Below, in pieces: positions 8,768 to 16,837 of a stretch of 64,000 bases of DNA. Position 1 is the first letter of the stretch; each line of letters begins with the position of its first letter. The notes beneath the pieces were generated by a model. That model had not been told where the DNA came from and searched no databases. It saw only the letters and a program-made list of their open reading frames with translations. The stretch comes from CAYPPG01 sp964412555 (GTDB lineage: Bacteria > Hinthialibacterota > Hinthialibacteria > Hinthialibacterales > Hinthialibacteraceae): positions 1 to 64,000 of the forward strand of contig CAYPPG010000038.1 of the NCBI GenBank assembly GCA_964412555.1, given 5' to 3'. The position numbers and the translations under genes were made by a program.

Positions 8768-9562
8768 TTATAGAGAGTCTTGTTCCTTCAATGCAAGGAA
8801 ATGAGTACGCGAAGAGAGATGCGAATCGAGAATTTTCCTTGAAATCGGTTGATCCGGATGAAAAGCGAGCAATCGCCGGCAGAGATTCCGAAGTTCCCTT
8901 ACATTGCCCGGATAAGAATAGTTCAATACATATTCCTTGGCTTCTTTCGTAAGCCGATGCCCACTATTTTGCCTCATAAAATGAGAGAATAGGAGCAAAG
9001 CATCCGATTCGCGCTCGCGCAGCGGCGGCATAAAAAGCGGAAGTATATTGAGCCGGTCATACAAATCAGGCAGAAAATGACCATTCACAGAAGCCTGTTC
9101 GAGATTCCGATTCGTGGCGGCAAGAATTCGGGTATGTACTTTCCGCGCATGTACCGATCCGATGCGAGTAACCGTTTGCTCCTCGATGAAACGCAGGAGG
9201 CGGTATTGAATGTCCAACGGAAGCGCACCGATCTCGTCCAAAAAGAGTGTTCCACCGTCGCAGGCTTCCAGATAACCGATATGGCGATGAACCGCCCCGG
9301 TAAACGAACCGCGTTCATGCCCGAACAGAACGGACTCCACCGTTGATGGATTGAGCGCAGCACAATCGACAATCGTCAACGGTTTCCCCTTCGTAGGTCC
9401 TAATTTGTGAATGGTTTTGGCCAGCAATTCCTTCCCCGTCCCCCGTTCACCCGTAATGAGTATCGTATCCCACAAAGGCGCAACAATAAAAGTCTGCTCA
9501 GCTAACGTCTGCATAGCCCGGCTTTCACCAATAATCGCGAATTGTTTGAAAGCATTCTCCAT
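8768..9562 (-). CDS. minimal sigma-54 interaction AAA+ domain protein
   Basis: A 264-residue protein that is only the sigma-54 activator core. Walker A is GERGTGKE (38-45), the sigma-54 contact loop is GSFTGA (85-90, Ser in place of the usual Ala) and Walker B is GGTLFLDEI. There is no N-terminal sensory domain and no C-terminal Fis-type helix-turn-helix. The conserved FRxDLYYRL arginine-finger region reads FLPDLYDRL, so the first arginine is replaced by leucine. GGAGGA seven bases upstream supports the ATG. It may act as a non-DNA-binding activator, a partner in mixed hexamers, or a degenerating gene; its target is unknown. Confidence 0.75.
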   Translation of the reverse strand: MENAFKQFAIIGESRAMQTLAEQTFIVAPLWDTILITGERGTGKELLAKTIHKLGPTKGKPLTIVDCAALNPSTVESVLFGHERGSFTGAVHRHIGYLEACDGGTLFLDEIGALPLDIQYRLLRFIEEQTVTRIGSVHARKVHTRILAATNRNLEQASVNGHFLPDLYDRLNILPLFMPPLRERESDALLLFSHFMRQNSGHRLTKEAKEYVLNYSYPGNVRELRNLCRRLLAFHPDQPISRKILDSHLSSRTHFLALKEQDSL

Positions 9563-9589
9563 GATTGATTCCTCCGATTTAAAGGTATC

Positions 9590-9635
9590 GCCGGCATCTT
9601 GCCGGCTCTTCCATATATGCCGCCGGGACGGCGGC
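9590..9635. repeat. paired intergenic hairpins
   Basis: GCCGGCA-TCT-TGCCGGC (9590-9606) and GCCGCCG-GGA-CGGCGGC (9619-9635), the same architecture as the hairpins at 8709, 13275 and elsewhere, between the sigma-54 activator and the phased repeat array. Confidence 0.65.
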
Positions 9636-9705
9636 GCTACCGTCTGCCCACCCTCTCGTGGACAGAAACAAACAAGAATTACGAAGAATCATAGAGGCTG
9701 CACCA

Positions 9706-9758
9706 TCCCCATTTCATCCACCAACCATCCCCATTTTGTCCCTATTTCGTCCCCATTT
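9706..9758. promoter_or_regulatory. 11-bp-phased direct repeat array
   Basis: TCCCCATTT (or TCCCTATTT) starts at 9706, 9728, 9739 and 9750, with a degenerate copy (TCCACCAAC) at 9717, so five units follow an exact 11-bp period, about one helical turn. The array ends 12 bases before a TTGACC -35-like box at 9771. Same-face direct repeats next to a promoter suggest binding of a regulator in tandem, as seen with Pho-box-type sites; the protein is unknown. Confidence 0.5.
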
Positions 9759-9770
9759 TTGGACATAGCG

Positions 9771-9798
9771 TTGACCTGGAAAGGGGAGACCATAAGAT
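9771..9798 (+). promoter_or_regulatory. sigma-70-type promoter candidate for the RelE-type TA pair
   Basis: TTGACC, a 16-base spacer and TAAGAT, 38 bases before the antitoxin ATG. The -10 box matches the consensus at four of six positions. Confidence 0.4.
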
Positions 9799-9836
9799 AT
9801 AAGTTAGAAAGATAGTGATGAAAGGTAAATGAACTC

Positions 9837-10124
9837 ATGGGTGCCAAAACTCAAGAAAAAATGAGTAAAATCAAGAAAAATGATCTACATCATTTAATCG
9901 AGTTGTTACCACGAGGTGAACACTATACGGCATATCGTTTCTTACACTTTCTGATTGAACAAAATGATCCACTCGCAAGAGCTCTTACTAGTGCACCTAT
10001 GGAAGAGGAACTATTGACCCCTGAAGAAGAAATCGAGTTACACGAATCCAGAAAAGAATTGGAAAATGGAGATATTGTTTCTTTAGATGAATTGGAAAAC
10101 CAACTGTTCGGTACCCAATCATGA
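9837..10124 (+). CDS. antitoxin of a RelE/ParE-type TA pair
   Basis: A 95-residue protein, basic at the N-terminus and strongly acidic over the last 45 residues (EEELLTPEEEIELHESRKEL). It has a helical core around LIELLPRGEHYTAYRFLHFL. It overlaps the downstream toxin by 4 bases (ATGA), the usual sign of translational coupling in type II toxin-antitoxin systems. The protein would neutralise the toxin and probably repress its own promoter. The antitoxin family is not one I can name; the assignment rests on partner, size and overlap. Confidence 0.7.
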   Translation: MGAKTQEKMSKIKKNDLHHLIELLPRGEHYTAYRFLHFLIEQNDPLARALTSAPMEEELLTPEEEIELHESRKELENGDIVSLDELENQLFGTQS

Positions 10125-10378
10125 AATGGGTGATTCAACTCACAAAAACTGCCTCAAAAACATTATCAAAATTTGAACAACATGATCAGAAACATATGAT
10201 CGAATCTTTAAGACAGATGAAAAATGATCCTTTATCGATGGATATAAAGAAAATTGAATCCAGTAAAAATGAATGGCGATTGCGGGTAGGAAATAAGAGA
10301 ATCCGGTTCACAATCGATTTTAAACAAAGAACCATAACAGTTCTTCAGATTTTACCTCGTGACAAAGCATACAGTTAA
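10121..10378 (+). CDS. RelE/ParE-superfamily toxin
   Basis: An 85-residue basic protein with the RelE/ParE plan: MKWVIQLTKTASKTLSKF (first strand and helix), a central helix, then NEWRLRVGNKRIRFTIDF and the terminal strand ITVLQILPRDKAY. The WRLRVGxxRIxF block and the final HRxxxY-like motif (here PRDKAY) are typical of RelE-type mRNA interferases, although the catalytic set varies in the family. It starts inside the antitoxin stop (ATGA). Confidence 0.85.
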   Translation: MKWVIQLTKTASKTLSKFEQHDQKHMIESLRQMKNDPLSMDIKKIESSKNEWRLRVGNKRIRFTIDFKQRTITVLQILPRDKAYS

Positions 10379-10417
10379 TTACTTTATATTATATAAAAAA
10401 AGAAAGGGAGAAAGGCC

Positions 10418-12478
10418 ATGTCATACATACGCAAAGTAATTTTATTATTTTTAATTTTTACTGTATTCAATATTCAAAATGGGATTGCAGGCGCAATCTT
10501 CTATGTCTCCCCCGACGGAGACAATTCCTGGTCAGGACTCCTCGATACCCCAAACGAAAACGGAGATGACGGCCCCTTTGCGACCATCGAACAGGCGCGG
10601 GATGCGATTCGCATGATGAATCGCAACCGGCAAATGCGGGAAGGAGGCGTAACCGTCTGCATTCGCGAGGGTGTATATCCACTTTCAAAATCGTTGGAAT
10701 TGTCGGGAGACTTAGACAGCGGCTCGGAAGGAAAACCAGTCGTTTATCAGGCGTATGAAGGTGAAACGGTCCGATTGGTTGGCGGGAAACAGGTTACGGG
10801 ATTTCGCCCGATCTTCGATCCGGATATTTTGAAACGAATCGAATCCCATCTGCGGACAAAAATCTTACAAACGGATTTGAAAGCGCAAGGCATCACCGTC
10901 TTTGGAGAAATGAAACCGCGTGGTTTTGGGAGGCCAACCTATGCCGCCGGTTTGGAATTATTCTTCCAAAACAAACCGATGCACCTGGCAAAATGGCCGA
11001 ACGAAGGCTGGGGAACGATCACCGGCGCTCCTGACGGACAAAAAGGCGGTAAATTCAGCTATGCGGGCGACCGGCCAAGCCGCTGGATCGGTTTGGACGA
11101 TGTATGGGTGCATGGATATTGGACTCAGGATTGGGCGGATTCATACGAAAAAGTCGACTCCATCGATCCTAAGAAACGAGTAATTACCACCGTCCCACCC
11201 CATGGCGTTTATGGCTACAAAAAAGGCCAGCGGTTCCGCGCTTTGAATCTATTGGAAGAACTCGACGAGCCGGGAGAATGGTATCTCGATCGGGAATCGG
11301 GAATGTTATATTTTTGGCCTCCGCAACCACCCTATAAAGGAGAAGCATGGGTATCGATCTTGGATCAACCGATGATTTCCCTGAAAGACGTCTCCTTCGT
11401 GAAGATAGAAGGATTGACATTGGAGTACACTCGCGGCCATGCAGTCATAATCGAAGGAGGCGAACAAAACCGAGTTGCCGGCTGCACGCTGCGAAATATC
11501 GGAAATTCGGCGGTGGTCATTCGTGGTGGACTGGGCAATGGTGTCCAAAGTTGCGAGATCGATTATACCGGCGATGGAGGAATTGAAATGAACGGCGGTG
11601 ACCGGCAGACATTGACACCGGCCAGAAACTATGCCGTGAACAATCACATCCATTGCTTCGGACGCTGGGTGAGAACGTATGAACCGGCGATCCGGATGAG
11701 CGGTGTAGGCAACCGGCTTGCACATAACCGGATCCATGACGCGCCACATGCGGGTGTTTTATTCGGTGGAAATGAACATCTGCTGGAATTCAACGAAATC
11801 TATAATATCTGCCAAGAAACCGGCGATGTCGGTGGTTTTTATATCGGACGCAATTGGACCATGCGGGGAAACGTCATCCGTCACAATTATTTCCACGACA
11901 TCCACGGCCCCTACACCCACGGCGCGATGGCCGTCTACCTAGATGATGCAGCGAGCGGAACCACCATTTTCGGAAACGTCTTTTATAAAGCAAGCCGGGC
12001 AGCATTTATCGGAGGCGGCCGGGATAATGTCGTCGAAAACAATATTTTCGTCGAATGCAATCCCGCCGTGCACATCGACGCTCGCTGTTTAGGCTGGGCA
12101 AACAAATATGCAGTAAAAGGCGGCGGATGGCATATGTATGATAAATTGAACGATGTCAACTATGATCAACCTCCTTACAGTGTCCGCTACCCCAAATTGG
12201 CGGTTATACTGGAAGACGAACCGCTCATCCCCAAAGGCAATGTCATTGCCCGAAATATACGCGTCGGCGGTGAGTGGTTGAATTTACAAGGCGTCAAAAA
12301 GGAATGGGTCACATTTCAGAATAATTTTATCGAGGGCGATCCCGGCTTTGTCGATGCGGAAAACAACAACTTTCAATTGAAGGACGATTCACCCGTTTTC
12401 GAATTGGGATTTCAACGCATCCCGATAGAGAAAATCGGTTTGCAACTCGATGAATATCGCAAAGAATTACCCGAATAA
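10418..12478 (+). CDS. secreted right-handed beta-helix protein, possible carbohydrate-active enzyme
   Basis: A 686-residue protein with a Sec signal peptide (IRKVILLFLIFTVFNIQNGIAGA). The N-terminal block FYVSPDGDNSWSG...GPFATIEQARDAIR is a recurrent opening of large secreted beta-helix proteins, including GH141-like enzymes. The centre (roughly 330-560) has repeating beta-helix rungs such as GNRLAHNRIHDAPHAGVLFGG and NVVENNIFVECNPAV. It probably binds or cleaves a polysaccharide outside the cell; the exact activity cannot be told. GGGAGAAAGG precedes the ATG. It is followed 19 bases later by a nitroreductase. Confidence 0.75.
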   Translation: MSYIRKVILLFLIFTVFNIQNGIAGAIFYVSPDGDNSWSGLLDTPNENGDDGPFATIEQARDAIRMMNRNRQMREGGVTVCIREGVYPLSKSLELSGDLDSGSEGKPVVYQAYEGETVRLVGGKQVTGFRPIFDPDILKRIESHLRTKILQTDLKAQGITVFGEMKPRGFGRPTYAAGLELFFQNKPMHLAKWPNEGWGTITGAPDGQKGGKFSYAGDRPSRWIGLDDVWVHGYWTQDWADSYEKVDSIDPKKRVITTVPPHGVYGYKKGQRFRALNLLEELDEPGEWYLDRESGMLYFWPPQPPYKGEAWVSILDQPMISLKDVSFVKIEGLTLEYTRGHAVIIEGGEQNRVAGCTLRNIGNSAVVIRGGLGNGVQSCEIDYTGDGGIEMNGGDRQTLTPARNYAVNNHIHCFGRWVRTYEPAIRMSGVGNRLAHNRIHDAPHAGVLFGGNEHLLEFNEIYNICQETGDVGGFYIGRNWTMRGNVIRHNYFHDIHGPYTHGAMAVYLDDAASGTTIFGNVFYKASRAAFIGGGRDNVVENNIFVECNPAVHIDARCLGWANKYAVKGGGWHMYDKLNDVNYDQPPYSVRYPKLAVILEDEPLIPKGNVIARNIRVGGEWLNLQGVKKEWVTFQNNFIEGDPGFVDAENNNFQLKDDSPVFELGFQRIPIEKIGLQLDEYRKELPE

Positions 12479-12497
12479 TGGATGCAAGGAGCAGTGG

Positions 12498-13199
12498 ATG
12501 AACTTGGATGCCTTTGAACAACTGGCACGCAGGCGACGGGCAGTTAGACACTTTACTTCCGATCCGATTCCTGATGGATTATTGGAAAAACTTCTCGACA
12601 TCGCCCACTGGGCGCCAAGCGGGTACAACCTGCAGCCCACCCATTTTGTCATTGTGGATGACGAAGCTGTCAAGGAAGAACTATGGAAAGCGTGCATGAA
12701 CCAGCGGCAAGTGAAGGAAGCCCCCGCAACGGTCGTGTTCACCGGTGACCGAAAGGTAGTCGAAAATCATTTCGAAAAAATCATCGCACTGGAAACGGAA
12801 GCCGGAGCGATGAATCCGAATTATGAAAAAATGTATCGTAAATTCGTTCTGTTGGCTTTCGCACAAGGACCGCTTGGAACCGGCTGGCTCTGGAAAGCGG
12901 GTCTTTTACCCATGATGCAGTTTTTCCGGCCGATCCCCAGTTTGCCTGCCGTCCAAAAACGCTTTTGGCTGGCCAAGCAGGTTTTGCTGGCCTCGATGGT
13001 GTTCATGCTGGCAGCAGAGTCGGCGGGATTGGCGACGGTACCGATGGAAGGCTTTGACGAAAAGCGGGTGAAAAAGGTATTAGGAATCCCCCGCGCTCAT
13101 ATCGTTCCTTTGGTCATTCCCGTGGGCTATGCGGCGGACCAGGATTTGAAAAAATCACGCTTACCGGTGGAAGAATTGATTCACAAAAATAGTTGGTGA
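12498..13199 (+). CDS. nitroreductase-family FMN protein
   Basis: A 233-residue protein from the ATG at 12498, chosen because AAGGAG lies 8 bases upstream; the frame is open further back, into the beta-helix gene. Family marks are RRAVRHFTSDPIPDGLLEKLLDIAHWAPSGYNLQPTHF at the N-terminus (FMN-binding R-R-R and S-x-x-N positions) and the C-terminal segment VPLVIPVGYAAD. Such proteins use FMN and NAD(P)H to reduce nitro, quinone or enone groups; the natural substrate here is unknown. A hydrophobic middle segment (PMMQFFRPIPSLPAV) is unusual. Confidence 0.8.
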   Translation: MNLDAFEQLARRRRAVRHFTSDPIPDGLLEKLLDIAHWAPSGYNLQPTHFVIVDDEAVKEELWKACMNQRQVKEAPATVVFTGDRKVVENHFEKIIALETEAGAMNPNYEKMYRKFVLLAFAQGPLGTGWLWKAGLLPMMQFFRPIPSLPAVQKRFWLAKQVLLASMVFMLAAESAGLATVPMEGFDEKRVKKVLGIPRAHIVPLVIPVGYAADQDLKKSRLPVEELIHKNSW

Positions 13200-13274
13200 A
13201 TGATAGAATGATCGTAGAATCGTGCATGCTCAATTGGACACCGCAAGGGGTTGAAAATGCACACGTTGGAAGAT

Positions 13275-13328
13275 GCGGGCAAGGATGCCCGCGCTCCGGT
13301 ATTTTTCATAGGCCGGCAGGATGCCGGC
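13275..13328. repeat. paired intergenic hairpins
   Basis: GCGGGCA-AGGA-TGCCCGC (13275-13292) and GCCGGCA-GGA-TGCCGGC (13312-13328). The first shares its arms and its CGCTCCG flank with the copies at 34659, 34704 and 50864. Confidence 0.7.
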
Positions 13329-13358
13329 GATACTTTTCATGAGTAAGGAACTAATCCG

Positions 13359-14126
13359 ATGAAAAACAAATGGTTACGGTATGGTCTCGTTCTCATCACA
13401 AGTTTTGTGTTAGGCAATGCAATGATTTATTCTTCCGAAACCGAAGCGGTCAAGTTGGTCGAGAAGAAACAAGAAACGGAAAATTTGAAATGCCGATGGC
13501 CGGAAGTGGTGAATTTTAAAAACAAGGAAGTTGAAAAGAAAATCAATGCTGAAATAAAAGAAATTGCTTTCGATCTGTATCGTGCATCAAAAGAAGAAAT
13601 CGAACAGGGAAAACAAGCCGAACGTTCCGAAGCGGAAAAAGATCAAGAATGGAAAAAAGCATTCGGAAAATTCGAATGGGAATACTATGTGGAATATGAA
13701 GTCCCTTATAATCATAATGAATTGGTTAGCATTTATTTCGAGCAAATGTTCTCGTCGAACCGCCAAGCGCATCCGGTCAATCAATCAAGAGCGATTACCG
13801 TCAACACCCAAAACGGCAAGGTCCTACCCCTAAAGGATTTGTTCGAGCCAAACAGCGATTATAAAACTCTTCTGGATTCTTGGATGAAAGAATATTTGCA
13901 AAAGAAAAAGAACGAACTTCCATTGCTGATCAAGTCGATGGACGAATTCAAAGGGATCGAACCGGAGCAGGAATTCTATTTGACGGACAAGGCACTTGTG
14001 ATTTTTTATCAGATGTACAAATATACGCCCCGTCCCGCCGAGACTCTGAAAATAGCGGTTCCCTATAAAAATATGGAAACGATTCTCAAGAAGGAAATCG
14101 GAAAAGCAACTTCCGGGAAAACCTGA
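13359..14126 (+). CDS. secreted RsiV/DUF3298-like protein
   Basis: A 255-residue protein with an N-terminal hydrophobic signal or anchor (LRYGLVLITSFVLGNAMIY). The rest follows the DUF4163/DUF3298 (RsiV-type) layout: a two-strand part with KCRWPEVVNF and helix VEKKINAEIKEI, then the C-terminal HPVNQSRAITVNTQNGKVLPLKDLF and EFYLTDKALVIFYQMYKYTPRPAETLKIAVPY. In Bacillus RsiV this domain binds lysozyme and controls an ECF sigma factor, but no sigma factor is adjacent here, so only the fold family is claimed. A strong terminator follows 6 bases after the stop. Confidence 0.7.
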   Translation: MKNKWLRYGLVLITSFVLGNAMIYSSETEAVKLVEKKQETENLKCRWPEVVNFKNKEVEKKINAEIKEIAFDLYRASKEEIEQGKQAERSEAEKDQEWKKAFGKFEWEYYVEYEVPYNHNELVSIYFEQMFSSNRQAHPVNQSRAITVNTQNGKVLPLKDLFEPNSDYKTLLDSWMKEYLQKKKNELPLLIKSMDEFKGIEPEQEFYLTDKALVIFYQMYKYTPRPAETLKIAVPYKNMETILKKEIGKATSGKT

Positions 14127-14132
14127 ATAACG

Positions 14133-14159
14133 AAGGGCGAACCAGTTGGTTCGCCCTTT
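14133..14159. terminator. strong hairpin terminator between convergent genes
   Basis: AAGGGCGAACCA and TGGTTCGCCCTT form a perfect 12-bp stem with a 2-base loop between the RsiV-like gene (+) and ahcY (-). It probably serves both directions. Confidence 0.75.
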
Positions 14160-14200
14160 CGTACATTCAAACATATTATCCTATTATCTTTGTTGAGCAA

Positions 14201-15502
14201 TTACGTTCCCATATCAAAACTGCTCAAATACTTCTTCTGTTCCTTCGTCAGGGTATCGATCTTCACGCCCAATGCCTTCAACTTCAGGCTGGCGATTTCC
14301 CGGTCGATCTTCTCGGGGATGACATAGACTTTCTTTTCCATCTTCGAAGCGTTCTTGACCATATATTCCGCACTGAGCGCTTGGTTGGCAAAGGACATAT
14401 CCATGACCGCTGCAGGATGGCCTTCGGCAGAAGAAAGGTTGACCAATCGGCCGTCAGCCAGAACAAAGATTGATTTTTCTTTGCGGTTGCTCTTGATGAC
14501 ATATTCTTTGACAAAGGGGCGAACATCGTTGGTTCGGGTTGCGATTTTCGCTAAGCCTTCCAAATCGAGTTCCACATTGAAGTGACCGGAATTACAAACA
14601 ATCGCGCCGTCTTTCATTTTCTTGAAATGCTCAGGCCGAATCACGTGAAGGTCACCGGTGACGGTAATGAAGAGATCACCAAGGCCGGCCGCTTGGGCAA
14701 TCGTCATCACCTGGAATCCATCCATTCTCGCTTCCAAGGCGCGAACCGGATCCACTTCCGTCACGATGACATGCGCTCCCATCCCTTTGGCACGCATGGC
14801 GGTTCCACGGCCGCACCAGCCATAACCGCATACGACTACCGAACTGCCGGCTATCAGAATATTTGTCGCACGCAGAACACCATCGATCGTGGATTGGCCG
14901 GTTCCGTATCGATTGTCAAAGAGGTGTTTCGTCATAGCATCGTTCACGGCAATGATCGGATACGCAAGCACACCCTGCTCCGCCATGGCATTCAAACGAA
15001 TGACACCGGTGGTCGTTTCTTCCGTGCCGCCAATGATGTGCTCGATGAGATCTTTTCGTTTTGAATGAAGCACATTGACGAGATCAGCGCCGTCATCCAT
15101 CGTGATTTGAGGACTGATGCCCAAAACGGCGTCGATATGCTGGTAATAGGTTTTATGATCTTCTCCTTTGATCGCATAGGTCGGAATGCCAAAGTCGTAC
15201 GAAAGAGAAGCAGCAACATCGTCCTGAGTGCTCAGTGGATTGGAAGCGCAGAGTACCGCTTCGGCTCCGCCGGCTTTCAAGGTTCGCATCAAGTTGGCGG
15301 TTTCCGTGGTCACGTGCAGACAGGCGCCAATACGGATGCCTTTCAACGGTTTATTTTTTTCAAACTGTTCCCGAATCTGCTGCAACACGGGCATAAAACG
15401 ATCCGCCCATAGAATCCGGTCTTTCCCCGCTTTGGCGAGATTCTTGTCTTTGACATCACATTCTTTCTTTGTCGTTTTCGCTTTTCGCGCACTTCGTGCC
15501 AT
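14201..15502 (-). CDS. ahcY: adenosylhomocysteinase (S-adenosylhomocysteine hydrolase)
   Basis: A 433-residue cytosolic enzyme that splits S-adenosylhomocysteine into homocysteine and adenosine using bound NAD. Signature segments are clear: LHVTTETANLMRTLKAGGAEAVLCASNP, EETTTGV, VNDAMTKHLFDNRYGTGQS and the NAD-binding VVCGYGWCGRGTAMRAKG. The C-terminus ends LTKEQKKYLSSFDMGT and lacks the extra KPxHYRY tail of the long bacterial/eukaryotic form, so it is the short type. A Lys-rich extension opens the protein. It lies 39 bases downstream of metK on the same strand, a SAM-cycle operon. Confidence 0.95.
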   Translation of the reverse strand: MARSARKAKTTKKECDVKDKNLAKAGKDRILWADRFMPVLQQIREQFEKNKPLKGIRIGACLHVTTETANLMRTLKAGGAEAVLCASNPLSTQDDVAASLSYDFGIPTYAIKGEDHKTYYQHIDAVLGISPQITMDDGADLVNVLHSKRKDLIEHIIGGTEETTTGVIRLNAMAEQGVLAYPIIAVNDAMTKHLFDNRYGTGQSTIDGVLRATNILIAGSSVVVCGYGWCGRGTAMRAKGMGAHVIVTEVDPVRALEARMDGFQVMTIAQAAGLGDLFITVTGDLHVIRPEHFKKMKDGAIVCNSGHFNVELDLEGLAKIATRTNDVRPFVKEYVIKSNRKEKSIFVLADGRLVNLSSAEGHPAAVMDMSFANQALSAEYMVKNASKMEKKVYVIPEKIDREIASLKLKALGVKIDTLTKEQKKYLSSFDMGT

Positions 15503-15541
15503 ATTTTTCTCCTTATGATTTATGTTCGATTTTTCGTTCGT

Positions 15542-16687
15542 TTATCCCTGTTTCAATGCGCCTACAGAATCCAGTTTTTCCCATGGAAATTCATCACGCC
15601 CGAAATGCCCATATGCAGCGGTTTGTTTAAAAATAGGCGCTCGGAGTTGTAGGCGTTTGATGATACTGGCCGGACGCATATCCAAATGTTCCCGAACAAG
15701 TTGAGATATTTTTGTTTCATCGATCTTTCCGGTTCCAAAAGTATTGATATTGATGGAAACCGGCTGCGCCACTCCGATCGCATAGGCAAGGGCCACTTCA
15801 CAACGGTCCGCCAACCCGGCTGCGACAATATTCTTGGCCGCATGACGGGCAGCATACGCAGCGCTGCGATCGACTTTCGACGGATCTTTTCCGGAAAAAG
15901 CCCCGCCGCCGTGACGTCCCACACCGCCATATGTATCAACGATAATTTTCCGTCCCGTCAAGCCGCAATCCCCCATCGGTCCGCCAACGACGAATTTTCC
16001 TGTCGGATTCACGTGATATTTTGTGTCTTTGTGCAATAAATTTTCCGGAACGATTTTCCGAATCACTTCTTCAACGATGGCGTCATAAATCTCTTTTTGA
16101 CTTAGTTCGGGCGCATGTTGAGTGGAAATGACAACCGCATCGACACGCTTCACATCACTTCCTTCACAAACAACACTCACTTGAGACTTGCCGTCAGGCC
16201 GCACCCACGGCAGTACACCGTTTTTGCGCACTTCCGCTAGTTTCCGCGTCAATTTATGAGCCAAGATAATGGGCATCGGCATCAATTCCGGAGTTTCATT
16301 GGTGGCGTAACCATACATCATCCCTTGATCGCCGGCGCCTTGCTCATGATCATCACTCTCATCGACTCCCATTGCGATATCCGGTGACTGGCGATCGATG
16401 GTCACCATGACTCCACAAGTATTGCAATCAAAGCCATAGGCGGCGTTGTTGTAACCGATTTCATCGACAACTTTACGGGCAACGTCGGGATAATCGATTC
16501 GCGCGTCAGTCGTGATTTCTCCGGCGACTACGATCAAACCAGTGGTGATCAATGTTTCACAAGCCACTCGCCCCATCACATCCTTCTCATATATCGCATC
16601 CAGAATTCCATCCGAAATTTGATCGGCGATTTTATCCGGATGACCTTCCGTTACGGATTCAGAGGTAACAATTCGTTCGTGAGACAT
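15542..16687 (-). CDS. metK: S-adenosylmethionine synthetase
   Basis: A 381-residue enzyme that makes SAM from methionine and ATP. Motifs present: TEGHPDKIADQISDGILDA, the loop GAGDQGMMYGYATNE, and GGGAFSGKDPSKVDRSAAYAAR. The ATG at 16687 is preferred over the TTG six bases earlier, because GAAAGG lies at good spacing from it. It heads an operon with ahcY and diverges from the ArsR-methyltransferase regulator, which suggests SAM/SAH-responsive control. Confidence 0.95.
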   Translation of the reverse strand: MSHERIVTSESVTEGHPDKIADQISDGILDAIYEKDVMGRVACETLITTGLIVVAGEITTDARIDYPDVARKVVDEIGYNNAAYGFDCNTCGVMVTIDRQSPDIAMGVDESDDHEQGAGDQGMMYGYATNETPELMPMPIILAHKLTRKLAEVRKNGVLPWVRPDGKSQVSVVCEGSDVKRVDAVVISTQHAPELSQKEIYDAIVEEVIRKIVPENLLHKDTKYHVNPTGKFVVGGPMGDCGLTGRKIIVDTYGGVGRHGGGAFSGKDPSKVDRSAAYAARHAAKNIVAAGLADRCEVALAYAIGVAQPVSININTFGTGKIDETKISQLVREHLDMRPASIIKRLQLRAPIFKQTAAYGHFGRDEFPWEKLDSVGALKQG

Positions 16688-16773
16688 CTGCAAACCTTTC
16701 TTTTCTATGGATTTATTTCGGCATTTTCATGCCTATATTTCATCGTATTTCCATTCTCTTTTTTCACGGGGTC

Positions 16774-16802
16774 TTGACGATTGCCGCGAACATAAGTAAA
16801 AA
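16774..16802 (+). promoter_or_regulatory. promoter candidate for the ArsR-methyltransferase gene
   Basis: TTGACG, a 17-base spacer and TAAAAA, 36 bases ahead of the ATG at 16838. The -35 box is near consensus, the -10 box is weak. Confidence 0.4.
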
Positions 16803-16803
16803 G

Positions 16804-16827
16804 TATATCCGTATATCCGGTTATATG
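16804..16827. promoter_or_regulatory. putative operator: tandem TATATCCG
   Basis: TATATCCG occurs twice back to back (16804-16819), followed by GTTATATG, directly downstream of the promoter candidate and in the metK/regulator divergent gap. The position fits repression by the ArsR-type product of the adjacent gene; binding is not shown. Confidence 0.4.
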
Positions 16828-16837
16828 CAAGAAGAAA

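Noticed and set aside
16688..16837. SAM riboswitch in the metK leader
   Set aside because: The leader is short and I found no set of paired helices matching a SAM riboswitch.
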